A stretch of 64,000 nucleotides of DNA from assembly GCA_963846715.1 (NCBI GenBank), contig CAWJXA010000003.1, positions 1-64,000 of the forward strand, read 5' to 3'. Shown here piece by piece: positions 7,380 through 17,240 of this stretch; the first letter of the stretch is position 1, and every line of letters starts with the position of its first letter. The DNA comes from Bog-257 sp963846715 (GTDB lineage Bacteria; Acidobacteriota; Terriglobia; Terriglobales; Acidobacteriaceae). The position numbers were made by a program, and so were the translations under genes. Under the pieces are notes generated by a model, which was not told the DNA's origin, ran no database searches, and saw only the letters and a list, made by a program, of their open reading frames with translations.

Positions 7380-8168
7380 ATGCGCGAACTGATCCCGGCA
7401 CAGCTGCGACGCTGTACCCGGCTGTCTGCTTTTTTCTCGGCGGCCTGGTATGGATTCTGGACACATCGCAAGCTGCCGCGTAACGCCTCTCGCGCCGACT
7501 GTGCCCGATGGCTGCAGCGGACTTGCGTGCGCGGGATATCTGCCATTCACACTCACACATCCACCACTGGAACCTTGCCGACGCACGGGTTGATCGTCAG
7601 CAACCATCTCAGCTACCTCGACATCCTGGTCTTCAGCGCCACGCTGCCCTGCGTCTTCGTCTCCAAGGCCGAAGTCGTGCGCTGGCCCATCTTCGGACGC
7701 TACGCGCGCTGGGCCGGCACCGTTTTCGTCCACCGTCACGACCGCGCCGACGCCGCGCGCGCCAACGTCAGTGTCGCTGACAGCCTCACCAGCGGCGTTC
7801 CCTTGGTGCTCTTCCCCGAAGGCACGACTACCGACGGGCACACCGTCCTGCGCTTTCATTCCACCATGTTGCAGCCCGCGATTGACGCCTCTGCGCAAGT
7901 CACGCCGTGCGCCATCGCCTACGACGTCGACGATGGAGACGTGAGCACCGAAGTCTGCTGGTGGGACGACATGCCAGCGCTCGGTCATTTCTGGAATCTT
8001 CTGGCCAAGAAAGCCATCCGCGCGCGAATCGTATTCGGCGAACCCATGGTGGCGTCCGGCGATCGCAAGGACCTCAGCCGCACTTTGCACGAGCAGGTCA
8101 TGCAGTTGCATGATCGGCTGCAAGGAAAAGATCTGAGCAGCCAAGTCACCGCGAGCGTTCGGGAGTAG
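7380..8168 (+). CDS. 1-acyl-sn-glycerol-3-phosphate acyltransferase (PlsC-like)
   Basis: The 262-residue protein carries the acyltransferase block I motif NHLSYLD (HX4D) near residue 76, block II-like residues around GRYARWAGTVFVHR, and block III FPEGTTTDG near 143. These form the active site for acyl transfer to lysophosphatidate in phospholipid synthesis. An amphipathic, weakly hydrophobic N-terminus (SAFFSAAWYGFW) probably docks it on the membrane. It could instead use another lysolipid, since PlsC relatives acylate ornithine lipids and others. It is a single gene, followed by a truncated repeat and a convergent permease gene. Confidence 0.85.
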   Translation: MRELIPAQLRRCTRLSAFFSAAWYGFWTHRKLPRNASRADCARWLQRTCVRGISAIHTHTSTTGTLPTHGLIVSNHLSYLDILVFSATLPCVFVSKAEVVRWPIFGRYARWAGTVFVHRHDRADAARANVSVADSLTSGVPLVLFPEGTTTDGHTVLRFHSTMLQPAIDASAQVTPCAIAYDVDDGDVSTEVCWWDDMPALGHFWNLLAKKAIRARIVFGEPMVASGDRKDLSRTLHEQVMQLHDRLQGKDLSSQVTASVRE

Positions 8169-8280
8169 AGATTGCATAAGCGGCTCCGAACGGCGAGATG
8201 AGCAGCCCGGCTACTGCGAGTTCAGAACTGTGCATACGCTGGTTTCATGGCCGCTCAGTGTAACTCCTCCGAACAAACAA

Positions 8281-8322
8281 AGCCCCGCAGGGGCAGAACC
8301 GAAGTTAGCCCAGGGCGTAAGC
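8281..8322 (-). repeat. Truncated copy of the hairpin repeat family 1
   Basis: The stretch contains AGCCCCGCAGGGGC followed by GTTAGCCCAGGGCGTAAGC, which is the reverse complement of the CCCAGG...CTGGGCTAAC...CCCCTGCGGGG half of the elements at 38539, 42693, 55459, 55655 and 56194. The GTGAGAAC-type terminus and the first hairpin are missing, so it is a fragment. Confidence 0.6.
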
Positions 8323-8355
8323 TGCATCGCACAAAGACGGGGTTCTCGGCACTGT

Positions 8356-10776
8356 CTAGTCACAACGCAAGGCCGTCACTGGATCGATACGTGTGGCACG
8401 CCGGGCTGGGAGATAGCTCGCCAGCAACGCCACTCCGCTAACCAGCAAAACCGCGGCGATGAACGTCAGCGGATCGCTCGAACGCACTCCGTACAGTAAT
8501 TTCGACATCATGCGCGTTAGAACGAACGCAGCGATCAGTCCGCAGGCGGAGCCCACTAACGCCAGCATCATTGCCTGCGTCACGACTAACTTGATGACGT
8601 CTTCCTGCCCCGCGCCCAAAGCCATACGAACCCCTAGCTCGTGAGTGCGGCGCGACACGGAATAGCTCATGACGCCGTAAATTCCAAGAGCCGCCAGCAG
8701 CACCGCGACGGCGGCAAAGCTCGCCAACAGCCAGAGTTCGAACCTCGGCTGCGCGTTTAAGTCGTCCACCGCCTGGTCCATAGTCTCGATCTCCGAGATG
8801 GGAACGTTCTTGTCGAGGGATGCGACAAGGCTCTTGATGTCGTTGACGATGGTGGCCGGATCGCCAGTAGTGCAGGCGACTAGGGTGATGTATGCGAAAT
8901 GCCCGGCGGGGTTCTGCAGGTATTCGGTGCTCTGCGTTAGCGGCAGATACATCTCGGGACGCGGATCACCGGTCCATTCGTCCTGTTTGGAGTCGTGGGC
9001 CACACCTATAACGGTCAACCACGAAGGGTTCTTCCGCGGATCGTCCAGCGTGATTCGCTTGCCGAGCGGGTCCTCGCCGGCCCAGTATTTCTTTGCCAGG
9101 CGCTCATTGATGATGACGACCCCGGGCGCATTCAGATCGTCGTGTTCGCTGACATCGCGCCCGCGCAAGAGCGAAATTCCCATCGTCCGAAAATAGCCCG
9201 GAAAGATGACGCGATAGATGGCGCCAGGAGATTCGCCTGGCACCGGCAACGGCCGTCCCTCGATGTCGAAGGGAAATCCCCACGTGTCTCCCGCGAGCGG
9301 AACGTGATTGATCGCGCTCACCGACTCAACTCCGGGCAGCGCGCGCACGCGCTGCAGCACCTGCTGGTAGAACGCTGCCCGCTTCTGCGGTTGTGCTTCT
9401 TCCGAACCGGCGACTGAAATGACAGCGCTCAGCACATGATGCGCGCGAAAACCTGGATCGATGGTGCGCAGAGCGAAGAAGGTGCGGATCATCAGGCCGG
9501 CGCCGATCATCAGCAGGAGAGCGAGCGCGAATTCTGATCCCACCAACACGCTTCGCAGACGGCTGCGACGGAGACTGTCGCCGCTGCCTCTTCCGGTTTC
9601 CTGCAAGGCGTCACGAAGATGAACACCACTCGCCTGCAGCGCGGGCGCGATCCCAAAGACGATTCCCGTGCAAATCGAGACCACTGCGGTGAACAGCAGC
9701 ACCCGCGAATCCAGACCGATGGAGTCAACCCGTGGCATCGACACCGGTATTAACGCTACCAGCATGCGGATGCCCCAAAATGCCAGAAGCAAGCCGGCCG
9801 CGCCCCCCAGCACGGCCAACAGCAGGCTCTCCATCAGAAATTGCCGCACGATTCGCCAGCGCTCGGCGCCCAGTGCCGCCCGCACCGCAATCTCCTTCTG
9901 CCGCGCCGCGCCGCGCGCCATCAGCATGTGCGCAACGTTGGCGCAGGCGATGAGCAACACGAAGCTCACCGCAGCCAACAGCACCAGCAGCGCCGGACGA
10001 ATATCGCCCACCACTTTCTCCTTTAGGAGTTGCACCGTGACTTCGCGATTGGTACCGGGAAACTGCTGCTCGAGCCTGGCGGTAATGGTCGCCATCTCGG
10101 AGCGCGCCTGCTCCACGCTCACGCCGGGCTTGAGTTTTGCAAACACTCGCAGACTCTGGCCACCGCGGCTGGTCACGCGCTCGCCCAGCGCCAACGGAGC
10201 CCACAACTCGGCCTTGGTCGCCCAGAACGGCGCGAACTGAAAGCCGGCAGGCATGACGCCGACAACCGTGTAAGGCTCTCCCTGTAAAGTGATCGATTGG
10301 CCAACAATTCCGGGATCGGCGCCGAAGCGACGCTGCCACAGACGGTAGCTGAGGATGACCGCGTGCTCCTTGCCGCTCTGCTCCTCTTCCGCGAGGAAGA
10401 AGCGGCCCAGTGAAGGTTTCACACCAAGCATGGGAAACAAGTTCGTGCTGACTTGCAGCGCATCCACAGATTCAGCCTGGGTGTTGCCGCTCAGATTCGG
10501 CGTCCAATTCTCGGCTATGCCCATGTCTTCAAAGACGTGGTTCTGGGCGCGCCAGTCCAGGTAGTTGGCTGGCGCCACCGGACTATCCCAGTTATGGAGG
10601 ATAGTCACGAGGCGGTCCGCGTTTTGGTACGGCAAGGGGCGTAACAACACCGCGTTCACCACGCTGAAGATTGCGGTATTGGCTCCGATGCCCAACGCGA
10701 TGGCCAGTACGGCCACCACCGTAAAGGCCGGCGATTTGCGCAGCTGGCGAAGAGCGTAACGAAGGTCTTGGATCAT
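8356..10776 (-). CDS. FtsX/MacB-type ABC transporter permease (ADOP family)
   Basis: The 806-residue protein begins MIQDLRYALRQLRKSPAFT with a first membrane helix at about 18-40 (FTVVAVLAIALGIGANTAIFSVV), the hallmark of acidobacterial duplicated orphan permeases. A MacB-like periplasmic domain follows (FPMLGVKPSLGRFF, GVMPAGFQFA), then an FtsX block near 285-400, a second periplasmic domain and a second FtsX block near 690-800 that ends in PARRATRIDPVTALRCD. No ATPase is adjacent, as is usual for this orphan family. It probably works in efflux or mechanotransmission with an ATPase encoded elsewhere; the substrate is unknown. Confidence 0.9.
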   Translation of the reverse strand: MIQDLRYALRQLRKSPAFTVVAVLAIALGIGANTAIFSVVNAVLLRPLPYQNADRLVTILHNWDSPVAPANYLDWRAQNHVFEDMGIAENWTPNLSGNTQAESVDALQVSTNLFPMLGVKPSLGRFFLAEEEQSGKEHAVILSYRLWQRRFGADPGIVGQSITLQGEPYTVVGVMPAGFQFAPFWATKAELWAPLALGERVTSRGGQSLRVFAKLKPGVSVEQARSEMATITARLEQQFPGTNREVTVQLLKEKVVGDIRPALLVLLAAVSFVLLIACANVAHMLMARGAARQKEIAVRAALGAERWRIVRQFLMESLLLAVLGGAAGLLLAFWGIRMLVALIPVSMPRVDSIGLDSRVLLFTAVVSICTGIVFGIAPALQASGVHLRDALQETGRGSGDSLRRSRLRSVLVGSEFALALLLMIGAGLMIRTFFALRTIDPGFRAHHVLSAVISVAGSEEAQPQKRAAFYQQVLQRVRALPGVESVSAINHVPLAGDTWGFPFDIEGRPLPVPGESPGAIYRVIFPGYFRTMGISLLRGRDVSEHDDLNAPGVVIINERLAKKYWAGEDPLGKRITLDDPRKNPSWLTVIGVAHDSKQDEWTGDPRPEMYLPLTQSTEYLQNPAGHFAYITLVACTTGDPATIVNDIKSLVASLDKNVPISEIETMDQAVDDLNAQPRFELWLLASFAAVAVLLAALGIYGVMSYSVSRRTHELGVRMALGAGQEDVIKLVVTQAMMLALVGSACGLIAAFVLTRMMSKLLYGVRSSDPLTFIAAVLLVSGVALLASYLPARRATRIDPVTALRCD

Positions 10777-10995
10777 TCGGGTGCCTCAAGACGATAGCCG
10801 GCGATGCGGCGGACTAACCCCTTCGCTTCTAGTGCAATATTCTGGCCAATATCGGAGCGGAAAACTCAATCACTTACGCGCGCGATTTGCATTTCTCCGT
10901 CCGGCTGCGCGATGGAGCGTCCGCCACTGGACAGGCGCGGCGAGTGCGGCGTAGACCCAAGACGCTTTTGATTGGATGGGAATTTGTCGATCCGC

Positions 10996-12402
10996 TCAGA
11001 TCTTGGCGCTATCGGACTTCTCTCCCGGAAACAGTAACCCGGTATCACCATCGCCGTCCTGCCAATCGGGAGCGTCGAGCTGGCGTGTCGACTTCTCCAC
11101 CTGCTGAACGTCTTCCAGGGCCTCGGCGGCGAGCGACCTGTCCAACTCGACAAACTTGCGCGCCACCGGAAACACCGAGCGCTGCATCGACCCAACCGCG
11201 CGATTGTAGGAGTCCACGGCCGAGCCCAGCCGTCCGCCGACATCTTCAAAATGCCGGGTCATCACGCACAGCCGCTCATACAGCATCCGTCCCGCCTCGC
11301 TGATCTCGCGCGCCTTCTCGGCCAGATTGTTCTGGTTCCATCCGTAAGCAACCGCCTTCAACAACGCGATCAACGTCGTGGGCGACGCCACAATGACCTT
11401 GCGGCTCACGCCGTACTCGATGAGTTCGGCATCGCCATCGAGCGCCGCGCGGAAGAATACCTCTCCGGGGAGGAACAGCACTACGAACTCCGGCGTCGGC
11501 TGAAACTGCGCCCAATACGCTTTCCCGGCCAGGTTGTCGATGTGGGTCTTGAGCTGCCGCGCGTGATCGGTGATCCAGGTCGCGCGTCCTGTGGGATCCT
11601 CGCATTCCAGCGCCGCGAGATAAGAGGTCAACGGTACCTTGGAGTCGATGACGATGTTCTTGCCGCCAGGCAGCTTCACCACCACGTCGGGACGATAGCG
11701 CCGGTCTTCGTTGGTCACCGACTTCTGTTCGTCAAAGTCGCAGTAGTCCAGCATGCCGGCCATTTCGATGACCCGTCGCAGTTGCAATTCCCCCCAACGG
11801 CCACGTGCCTGTGGCTCGCGCAGCGCCTTCACCAGGTTGCTGGTCTCGGTCTGCAGCACCTTCTGGGTGTCGAGCAGCGATGCCACCTGCGCTGTCAGGG
11901 TGCCGTACGCCTGGGCGCGCGTCTTCTCCAGTTCCCTCACCTGCTCGTCGACCTGCTTGAGGGTTTCGGCGATGGGCTTGACCAGCGTCTCGACCGCTTT
12001 CTCGCGCGCCTCCAGGTCGCCTTTGGCTTGCGATTGGTACTTCTCCAGCGTGCTCCGCGCCAGTTCCAGAAAATTCGAGTTGTTGTTCTGCAGCGCGGAC
12101 GCCGCCAGCGCCTTGAACTGGAGCTTCAGTTCTTCTCCAGCCGCCGAGAGTAATTGCAACTTCTCTTCCGCATTGCGGCGCTCGCTTGCCAGGGTTGCAT
12201 CCGCAGCCGCTTTGGCCTCCGATAGTAACTTCACTTCGGCAGTCTGGCGGTCGACAACAACTCTGGCCGCCGCCAACTCATTCTCCAGCGCGCTCTTGCG
12301 CTCAGCCAGCGCGGCGCTTCGCGACTTGGCCGCCAGCATCACGAATGCCGCGCTCAGCAGTGCACTGACGACTATCAGAAAGATAACAACGGAAATGGTC
12401 AT
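10996..12402 (-). CDS. rmuC: DNA recombination protein RmuC
   Basis: The 468-residue protein has an N-terminal membrane anchor (about 3-24), a long coiled coil (about 30-190, rich in Ala, Glu, Leu) and the RmuC nuclease-like domain with GRWGELQLRRVIEMAGM, RYRPDVVVKLPGGKNIVIDSKVPL and FLPGEVFFRAAL. The IDSK signature corresponds to the PD-(D/E)XK-like core of the family. RmuC limits inversions between short inverted repeats, which is notable in a genome full of palindromic repeats. It is an isolated gene, with a divergent neighbour at 12640. Confidence 0.9.
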   Translation of the reverse strand: MTISVVIFLIVVSALLSAAFVMLAAKSRSAALAERKSALENELAAARVVVDRQTAEVKLLSEAKAAADATLASERRNAEEKLQLLSAAGEELKLQFKALAASALQNNNSNFLELARSTLEKYQSQAKGDLEAREKAVETLVKPIAETLKQVDEQVRELEKTRAQAYGTLTAQVASLLDTQKVLQTETSNLVKALREPQARGRWGELQLRRVIEMAGMLDYCDFDEQKSVTNEDRRYRPDVVVKLPGGKNIVIDSKVPLTSYLAALECEDPTGRATWITDHARQLKTHIDNLAGKAYWAQFQPTPEFVVLFLPGEVFFRAALDGDAELIEYGVSRKVIVASPTTLIALLKAVAYGWNQNNLAEKAREISEAGRMLYERLCVMTRHFEDVGGRLGSAVDSYNRAVGSMQRSVFPVARKFVELDRSLAAEALEDVQQVEKSTRQLDAPDWQDGDGDTGLLFPGEKSDSAKI

Positions 12403-12639
12403 GGTGGGGCCTGGGAAAGTATGTCGTATTGTATGTTGGCAGAGCCCGGAACGAAAGTGGGGTCATTTTTTTAGGGTAACCCTGATTGACAGATTGACAC
12501 GGAGCGCCCTTGGAGATAAGTTTCTCCCCAGTTCTTAAACAGAAAGTTCTTGTGTTTCTACATCCGCCCGCCGCCCGTCGGGCGAAACAGTTTCTGGCCG
12601 GTCAAGCGACCGTGACTTAAGCTTGCCTAGGAGGAAGCA

Positions 12640-13395
12640 GTGGCGATCGCCATCTTTGTGCTACAAAGTGAACTCGTAACCAAAGACTGGACTTCCATCA
12701 TCGAGTCGGCCTCCAAGAGTCCCTTGGGCATTCTAGCGTTGATGATTCTCATGCTCGGCACTCTGGGCCTGCTCTTCTTCAAGAATGCGGATAGCAAGAT
12801 CAAAGCGGTAATATTCCTGGCCATGTTGGGCGGCGTCATCGGCTACGGCGTGGCTATCACCCGCGCTAATTCCGACTCCGCCAAGGACGCGTCCTATCGC
12901 GTCCGCGTAATCGTAGTTGGCCCGCAACAGACCCCGGTTGACGGCGCTAAGGTCTGGTCCTCGATCGGCGGCGAGCCCATGCGGGTCGAAGGCGGCTGGC
13001 TGTTCGTCATCGCCAAAGATACCAAGCCCCTCGATAGCAAAGTCACCTTCTACGCGTCGAAAGATGCCGCCTTTCTCAAAGGTCAGACGCCTCTTCAACT
13101 GACCGACGACCACAATCCCAGTGTGACCGTACTGCTCGACAACGCGCGCGCCGCCAAGGTCCTCGGCATCATCGAAGATGACCAGCAGAGCGCAATCGCC
13201 GGCGCCACCGTGAGCGTGATCGGGTACGACGCCGAAGCCGAGACCACCAAGGCTTCGGGCAGCTTCTCGCTTCCAGCCCACGCGGCCGACGGTCAACAAG
13301 TTCAAGTACACGCGGAGAAATCCGGATACCACGGGTCCACTTCATGGTGTCCGGCTGGAGATTCTCCGTGCACAATTCAGTTGAAGCGCGACTAA
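12640..13395 (+). CDS. Membrane protein with carboxypeptidase regulatory-like domain
   Basis: A GTG start at 12640 is preceded by AGGAGG at good distance. The 251-residue product has two N-terminal membrane helices (about 28-47 and 55-73), then an extracytoplasmic part. That part holds a beta-sandwich-like region (YRVRVIVVGPQQTPVDGAKVWSS) and a second carboxypeptidase-regulatory/CNA-B-like repeat (AKVLGIIEDDQQSAIAGATVSVIGYDAEAETTKASGSFSLP). Such domains are structural or adhesive modules. It lies 39 bases before a secreted CAP-domain protein that also begins with such a domain, so the two may act together at the cell surface. The specific role is unknown. Confidence 0.7.
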   Translation: MAIAIFVLQSELVTKDWTSIIESASKSPLGILALMILMLGTLGLLFFKNADSKIKAVIFLAMLGGVIGYGVAITRANSDSAKDASYRVRVIVVGPQQTPVDGAKVWSSIGGEPMRVEGGWLFVIAKDTKPLDSKVTFYASKDAAFLKGQTPLQLTDDHNPSVTVLLDNARAAKVLGIIEDDQQSAIAGATVSVIGYDAEAETTKASGSFSLPAHAADGQQVQVHAEKSGYHGSTSWCPAGDSPCTIQLKRD

Positions 13396-13434
13396 CCCCT
13401 TCGTCTGGGAGCAGTCGGGAACCGAGTAAGACCG

Positions 13435-15801
13435 ATGGGCCTCGACCGATGTCCTTATCGCCGCCAAGCGGCGATATTGTTAATGCTCGTTCTGTTTGTG
13501 ACCTGCACTGCCGCGGAAGAAGGCGTGCTGGTGCTGATCGTAACCGACACCGGACAGCATCCCTTCGCCAATGTGCAAATCGGCGCTGCCGGAGACGGTG
13601 GACCGCCGCAACCTACCGATGCGCATGGGAAAGCACGCCTGAAGCTAGCCCCGAACACGAAGCCAAACACCTGGGTAACCCTTCTCCTCGGTGACGCTCC
13701 GGGGGGCCTGGACTTGGTATTCATTTCGCCTTACGACGGCCGGGTGCGCGTGCCGCCTTACGACAATGAACAGGACAATTACGACCCCGTGGTGCTGACC
13801 AAACGCAGCGACAAAGCCATGCTCGAGAGTGGCTCTGCCATGCTGGCGGTGCACGCCAACGTCAGCCATGCGATCACAGCGGAGAAAAAGAAAGCCCCAG
13901 CGCACAGCTCGCGAAATCGGCAAAACTATCTGCATCCCTCCGTTCCGCGATTTCAAACGGTAGCGTTCAATGCCGGATCTGCGGCTCCGAACCAGTCGGA
14001 TTCGTCCCCTTCTCCTGAGGAATTGCAGCAGGTTGCGCTGGAGGCCACGGCGACAAAGTTTGGCTTGTCGGTCGCTGACCTCAAGGCAGCCATCGCTAGT
14101 TGGGGAGGCGATGCACTGTTATGGAAATCCATCCTTCTCACTGCCACCATCGAAAACGGAGGCTCTGATCCTTTCCCTGCGATTCATGTTGTGTCTGGGA
14201 ACCTGTTCTTCGGTATTGGCACGTGGAGCTTCCGCGATTGCACCCTTCAACCTGTCCTGCTGAAGTTTCAACAGAGCAATGAAAAACGATTCGCAGAAAT
14301 TGTTGGGCCTGATACCGAATGGTTGAGCAAGACGCTGCGAGCATCTTGCCAGGTATCTTCCAAGGCGGCCCTGGAGCGCATGTTGGAAGATGCGGGACGG
14401 TTGAAACCCGAATGGAGAGACCGGCTCCGGAGCCTGGGCAATGAGCATGAGTTCCAGCGGATACAGGTCGCACACCTGATGTCGCTCATGCGATCAGCCC
14501 AAAGTGCTGCTAGCAGCTTCGGATTACAGTCCGAACAAGCGGTGGCGTTCGCTTTCGACTTTGCCGAAGTCCACGGTCTGCGCGAGCTGAACTGGCAGTT
14601 GGAAAACTTTTCGCAGGATGTTCCGGCATTCAAACAGTTGATGGGACGCGACCCGGACGAGCAGGAGAAACTGCTGATGCTGGCGAACCGAGTGATTCAG
14701 TCGGCGAAAAGTGGCAAGCTCCCTCAGTCCACGCCTTCTTCCATGGCCCGGGCTACCTTGCTTTCTCAAGGTCAGGGCGACGTTTTTGGAACTCACTACG
14801 ATCTGCAAGATTTCGGTATTGGGATGCAGGATGTGCGGACCGGAGTCGATTTACCGCTGCATAACGATCCAGCGATCCTGGAACAACTCCAAAAGGGTTG
14901 GACTCCAGCCGACGGCCCCATTCCGGAGATGCGATTGGCCGAGATTCCGTCGGCGCCGGCTCAGGGAGAAAAACCGCCTCCGCCGGTTTTGGGGGGAAAA
15001 CCAACTCCACTGTCTTCGGCGCAGGCGAACTACATGCCCGAGCAAACTCCGCCGCCGGAAACGCAGACAGGGCGTAACGCACCTGGCGAAAGAAAACTGG
15101 TAGAGCTGATCAATCAAGAGCGCACCAGCCGTGGGCTGCAGCCGCTGGTCGTGGATCACCGTCTGTCCCAGTCCGCCTGCAAGCACACGGAGCAGATGGT
15201 GAAACACAAAGCTACTGAGCATCAGTTTGATGGTGAGCCTGCCCCACCCGTCCGTTTTGCGGAGGAAAATCTGAACTTCGGTACGGAAGGAGAAAATATT
15301 ACGGCGGCGAAGAATGTGTCCACCGCTCACGACATCCTGATGCATTCGCCGCCACACCGTGACAATATCCTTAATCCCAAGTTCACCGCAGTCGGCGCGT
15401 GCGCTTTGCCAGCCGGAGGCGGAGTGTACGTCACGGAAGATTTCGCGCACCGGTTTCCTGACTACTCCGAGGCTCAGGCTGATGCAGTGTTGCAGGACAC
15501 CATTACAAAATATATGACCGGCGCCGGGCTACCCGCGCCGGTGCGAAAGCCGCAACCCCAACTCCATCAGCTGGCTTGCAACATGGCCCAGAACGACGCC
15601 CTTGACGAGGAGTCTCTGCGGCGGATTCTGAATGTGCAAGAAGTTGTGGTATGGGCGGTCGGTGACCCCGCGTGGCTTCCGCCGGAAACGCAAAAGGCGC
15701 TTTCCCAGCCCGCCCCTTCCGGTTATTCGCTGGCAGCTTGTTACGCTCGCACGCCGACTCGTCCCGGTGGCGTCTATTGGACTGCCATGGTCATTTATTG
15801 A
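13435..15801 (+). CDS. Large secreted multidomain protein with C-terminal CAP (SCP-like) domain
   Basis: The 788-residue protein starts with a signal peptide (about 11-28, AAILLMLVLFVTCTAAE) and a carboxypeptidase regulatory-like domain (30-120). A helical middle region (190-430) contains a TATIENGG segment followed by a GTWSFRDCTLQPVL segment that loosely recalls lysozyme/chitosanase-like hydrolases. A Pro-rich linker then leads to a CAP domain from about 551 (ERKLVELINQERTSRGLQPL) with HSPPHR at 637-642 and YVTEDFAHR, and a 100-residue tail with two cysteines. CAP proteins are extracellular and often bind lipids or cell-wall material. The last 240 residues are paralogous to the next gene. 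The hydrolase idea is weak inference. Confidence 0.75.
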   Translation: MGLDRCPYRRQAAILLMLVLFVTCTAAEEGVLVLIVTDTGQHPFANVQIGAAGDGGPPQPTDAHGKARLKLAPNTKPNTWVTLLLGDAPGGLDLVFISPYDGRVRVPPYDNEQDNYDPVVLTKRSDKAMLESGSAMLAVHANVSHAITAEKKKAPAHSSRNRQNYLHPSVPRFQTVAFNAGSAAPNQSDSSPSPEELQQVALEATATKFGLSVADLKAAIASWGGDALLWKSILLTATIENGGSDPFPAIHVVSGNLFFGIGTWSFRDCTLQPVLLKFQQSNEKRFAEIVGPDTEWLSKTLRASCQVSSKAALERMLEDAGRLKPEWRDRLRSLGNEHEFQRIQVAHLMSLMRSAQSAASSFGLQSEQAVAFAFDFAEVHGLRELNWQLENFSQDVPAFKQLMGRDPDEQEKLLMLANRVIQSAKSGKLPQSTPSSMARATLLSQGQGDVFGTHYDLQDFGIGMQDVRTGVDLPLHNDPAILEQLQKGWTPADGPIPEMRLAEIPSAPAQGEKPPPPVLGGKPTPLSSAQANYMPEQTPPPETQTGRNAPGERKLVELINQERTSRGLQPLVVDHRLSQSACKHTEQMVKHKATEHQFDGEPAPPVRFAEENLNFGTEGENITAAKNVSTAHDILMHSPPHRDNILNPKFTAVGACALPAGGGVYVTEDFAHRFPDYSEAQADAVLQDTITKYMTGAGLPAPVRKPQPQLHQLACNMAQNDALDEESLRRILNVQEVVVWAVGDPAWLPPETQKALSQPAPSGYSLAACYARTPTRPGGVYWTAMVIY

Positions 15802-15916
15802 GGCCGATGAAAGAACGTTTCTGCTGCCTATTTCCGAAACGTCACGGAGTGACTTCAGTGCGTCCGAGCCTGCCGTGACGCACGACCGAGAATTCTCATC
15901 CAACTTACCTAACACC

Positions 15917-16741
15917 ATGCGACTCTCCCGATATCTGCACTCTCCGCGTGTGTTCCTCGTCGCGGCGATGGTTTCCCCACTGTTGACCTACCCTTGCCTT
16001 GCTCAAGCCCAATTCGATGCAGCGGGCGAGCAGCAACTGGTCCAATTGATCAACCAGGAACGAGCCAACCAGGGACTGCAGCCGCTGGCCGTGGATCAAC
16101 GTCTAACGGAGGCCGCTCAAAAGCACACGGTCCTGATGGTGCAGCATAAAACCCTGGCTCACCAGTTCGATGGCGAACCCGCTCTTCAACTCCGCTTCGG
16201 TGACGAGAGTTTCCCTTCCGACCGGCAAGGCGAGAATATTGGCTTCGCTAAGGATGTTGATTCAGTGCATCAGGGTCTGATGCATTCGCCGCCGCACCGT
16301 GCCAACGTGCTCGACCCCAACTTCAACGCCGTCGGGGTGGCGATTATGCGCAGCGGTGGCGAAGTGTACGTGACCGAAGACTTCGGTCATCGCATCGAGG
16401 AGTATTCCGAACCCGAAGCGGATGCCATCTTGCAAAAGGCCGTCGAGAGGTATGCCGCGGGCCATGGCATGGCGACGCCGGTGCGCCAGCCACAGTCGCA
16501 ATTGCGTCACATGGCGTGCGACATGGCGTTAAACGATTCCCTGCAGGGTCAGAAGGCTTCCGAATTGCCCGGAGTGGAGGCGGTAGCAGTTTGGACGGCG
16601 GCAGCTCCGGCGGAGCTTCCCAGCGTGGCTGAGAGTCTATTGTCGCGCCCCTCGCCCGCAAAATATTCGCTGGGAGCTTGTTTCGCTCCCAGCGTGAGTC
16701 ATCCTGGAGGAATTTACTGGATAGTAATGGTGGTCTACTGA
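15917..16741 (+). CDS. Secreted CAP (SCP-like) domain protein
   Basis: From ATG 15917 the product has 274 residues: a signal peptide (about 10-31, VFLVAAMVSPLLTYPCLAQA), a CAP domain starting QQLVQLINQERANQGLQPL with HSPPHR and VYVTEDFGHR, and a C-terminal region ending YWIVMVVY. It matches the last 240 residues of the preceding 788-residue protein block by block, so the pair arose by duplication and the first acquired extra N-terminal domains. The longer frame start at 15632 lies inside the preceding gene and is not credible. Its role at the cell surface is unknown. Confidence 0.85.
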   Translation: MRLSRYLHSPRVFLVAAMVSPLLTYPCLAQAQFDAAGEQQLVQLINQERANQGLQPLAVDQRLTEAAQKHTVLMVQHKTLAHQFDGEPALQLRFGDESFPSDRQGENIGFAKDVDSVHQGLMHSPPHRANVLDPNFNAVGVAIMRSGGEVYVTEDFGHRIEEYSEPEADAILQKAVERYAAGHGMATPVRQPQSQLRHMACDMALNDSLQGQKASELPGVEAVAVWTAAAPAELPSVAESLLSRPSPAKYSLGACFAPSVSHPGGIYWIVMVVY

Positions 16742-16789
16742 TATGAAAGGACGCTGACTCAGCGTCCCTGGTCTTTCGCTTTGAAGCCC

Positions 16790-17056
16790 TTAGTGCGCCA
16801 CGCTCGCCTGCGATGCACTTCGCCGTCCGCTATGAATAACCGTTGGATTCGCTTCCAGCTTCGACTTAATGTAGTCCTCGCCTGCCTGCATCATGTGCAT
16901 CCAGACGTCTTGCGCCCGGCCGTTCTGGTTGAGGAACGCCGCCACTTCGGCTGCGCTCATGTTAGTGCCCAGCTCTCTTGCGAACTGCAGCATGTGGGCC
17001 ACGGTAATTTCCGCGGTCACTTTCTCGCGCCAGCACTTTTTCTTGAGGTCAATCAT
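16790..17056 (-). CDS. Small conserved hypothetical protein (88 aa)
   Basis: From the ATG at 17056 the product is a soluble helical protein: MIDLKKKCWREKVTAEI, then MLQFARELGTNMSAAEVAAFLNQNGRAQDVW and MHMMQAGEDYIKSKLEA. I recall similar short proteins in Acidobacteria, but no function. The upstream extension of the frame to 17137 has no such character. It faces the CAP gene and diverges from the DUF72 gene. Confidence 0.55.
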   Translation of the reverse strand: MIDLKKKCWREKVTAEITVAHMLQFARELGTNMSAAEVAAFLNQNGRAQDVWMHMMQAGEDYIKSKLEANPTVIHSGRRSASQASVAH

Positions 17057-17240
17057 TTCTGCTTCCCGACAGAATGAATCTGTATTACGAGACTCAAAAT
17101 ACGATGCCGGCGGGCCGGGCACGATGGCAGCTGTCACCTCCGCCTGTGACGCTGGTCACACTCTCTTGTGATCTCGAAACGGCACCTGTTTTGTCGCCTT
17201 CCCCGGCGCACTCCCCTCTGTGCTAATCTCGCCTTCGAAC

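Noticed and set aside
11251..12153. Plus-strand frame of 300 codons opposite rmuC
   Set aside because: Antisense of the RmuC coiled coil; composition is Leu/Gln/Arg without family features.
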